DNA of 64,000 nucleotides from Gordionus sp. m RMFG-2023 (Eukaryota > Nematomorpha > Gordioida > Chordodea > Parachordodidae), in assembly GCF_954871325.1 (NCBI RefSeq), contig NC_088778.1:6667743-6731742 (forward strand), written 5' to 3'. Of the stretch, positions 63,214 to 64,000 are shown piece after piece. The notes under the pieces were generated by a model. That model was not told where the DNA came from, did no database searches, and was given only the letters and a program-made list of their open reading frames with translations. The stretch's first letter is position 1. Every line of letters starts with the position of its first letter. The position numbers were made by a program, and so were the translations under genes.

Positions 63214-64000
63214 AAGATGTAAAGACAAAAAAACAAATAAAAACAAATAAACAACAATAAAAAACGAGAAAAATAAAATTCTAAAAAGAATAATGTTATC
63301 TAACACTTAAAACAAACCAAAATAGGGTGTCCTATACGCAGCCATATGACATTTTAGCAAAATCTTTTGTCTATAAAAAAAAATTTCGAAGCGATAATCT
63401 ATTATAGCATGATCATAAACTTGAGCCTGAGTCATTAAACAACGACCAATTTAAATATAATTGAAAAATGGTAATTTCCTAGCAAATCTCTTTAGTTTAA
63501 ATTGTTTTTAGAAAAACATTTGACGTTTCCTAATTGGTTCATATTTTTCCGTTTTTGACGATTCGCGTAAAGCGTTTAAAAACGGACGCTTATTAATTTT
63601 TTCATTTTCTTTAAAAAAAAATATTTATTTCGAGCCCTACCCTAATAAAAATGAAAATTTTATAAATATAAGTAGCCATTAAGGGGCATTTCTGAAAAAG
63701 ATATGTAATTCATATATTAAAAAAATATATAATTGTAAGTTTTTATCATCATATGGCAATAGCCACGGATTCTTGAATAATTTGAAATTAAAACGGAACA
63801 TTTCATAGCTTCTTTTTTGCTCAATTTTAAATGCTTTAAGAAGATCATGGATTTAGGGACTTCAAATATACTTATAAATTTGAAGAGAGGATTTATACTC
63901 ATTTTCCAAAAGAACAGGAAGTTGATATGACTATTTGGTATGAATATGTTATTGAGATATCTGGGAAATAGGCTTTTCTTTCTCTCGGTATTCCTAAGTG

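Overview
This window is A+T-rich nuclear DNA from an animal. Genes are split by GT-AG introns, from about 40 bp to over 10 kb. They include a prohormone convertase 2 (a bilaterian neuroendocrine protease) and a cluster of secreted chitin-binding proteins. The cluster points to a chitin-making invertebrate. The sequence alone does not let me name the phylum. I see no rRNA, tRNA, CRISPR or bacterial-type operon. All exon models are hand-built from splice sites and reading phase, with no transcript evidence.

Layout. (1) 1983-10746, minus strand: eleven phase-compatible exons of a CABIN1-like TPR protein (calcineurin-binding protein 1 / HIRA-complex histone chaperone subunit). The N-terminus is not found and the C-terminus ends early. 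Its largest intron holds a 2.7-kb hAT-like element and a hAT MITE. (2) 11201-12006 and 17362-18405, plus strand: two small multi-exon genes of unknown product. An 0.9-kb foldback element lies between them. (3) 18876-31538, minus strand: four chitin-binding (CBM14/peritrophin-A-like) genes and one decayed copy. Each intact gene has a signal-peptide exon, a phase-1 intron and a main exon. Three share a promoter block and C-terminal basic cleavage motifs. (4) 34605-57453, minus strand: a complete 14-exon PC2 gene with all catalytic residues and the PC2-specific oxyanion Asp. (5) 57454-64000: no gene I can support, mostly repeats.

The intergenic and intronic DNA is full of short non-autonomous DNA transposons. 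Two hAT-type MITE families are supported by perfect 8-bp target-site duplications, and there are three large palindromic elements, the largest about 1.7 kb in PC2 intron 9. A decayed reverse-transcriptase fossil lies in PC2 intron 1 and is itself interrupted by a hAT MITE.

The most interesting biology is the chitin-binding cluster. Its domains keep four of the usual six cysteines, and the two lost are the pair expected to bond with each other. The secreted proteins carry furin/PC-type basic sites next to a processing-protease gene. I do not see a wholly new system, and any functional link between the cluster and PC2 is inference.
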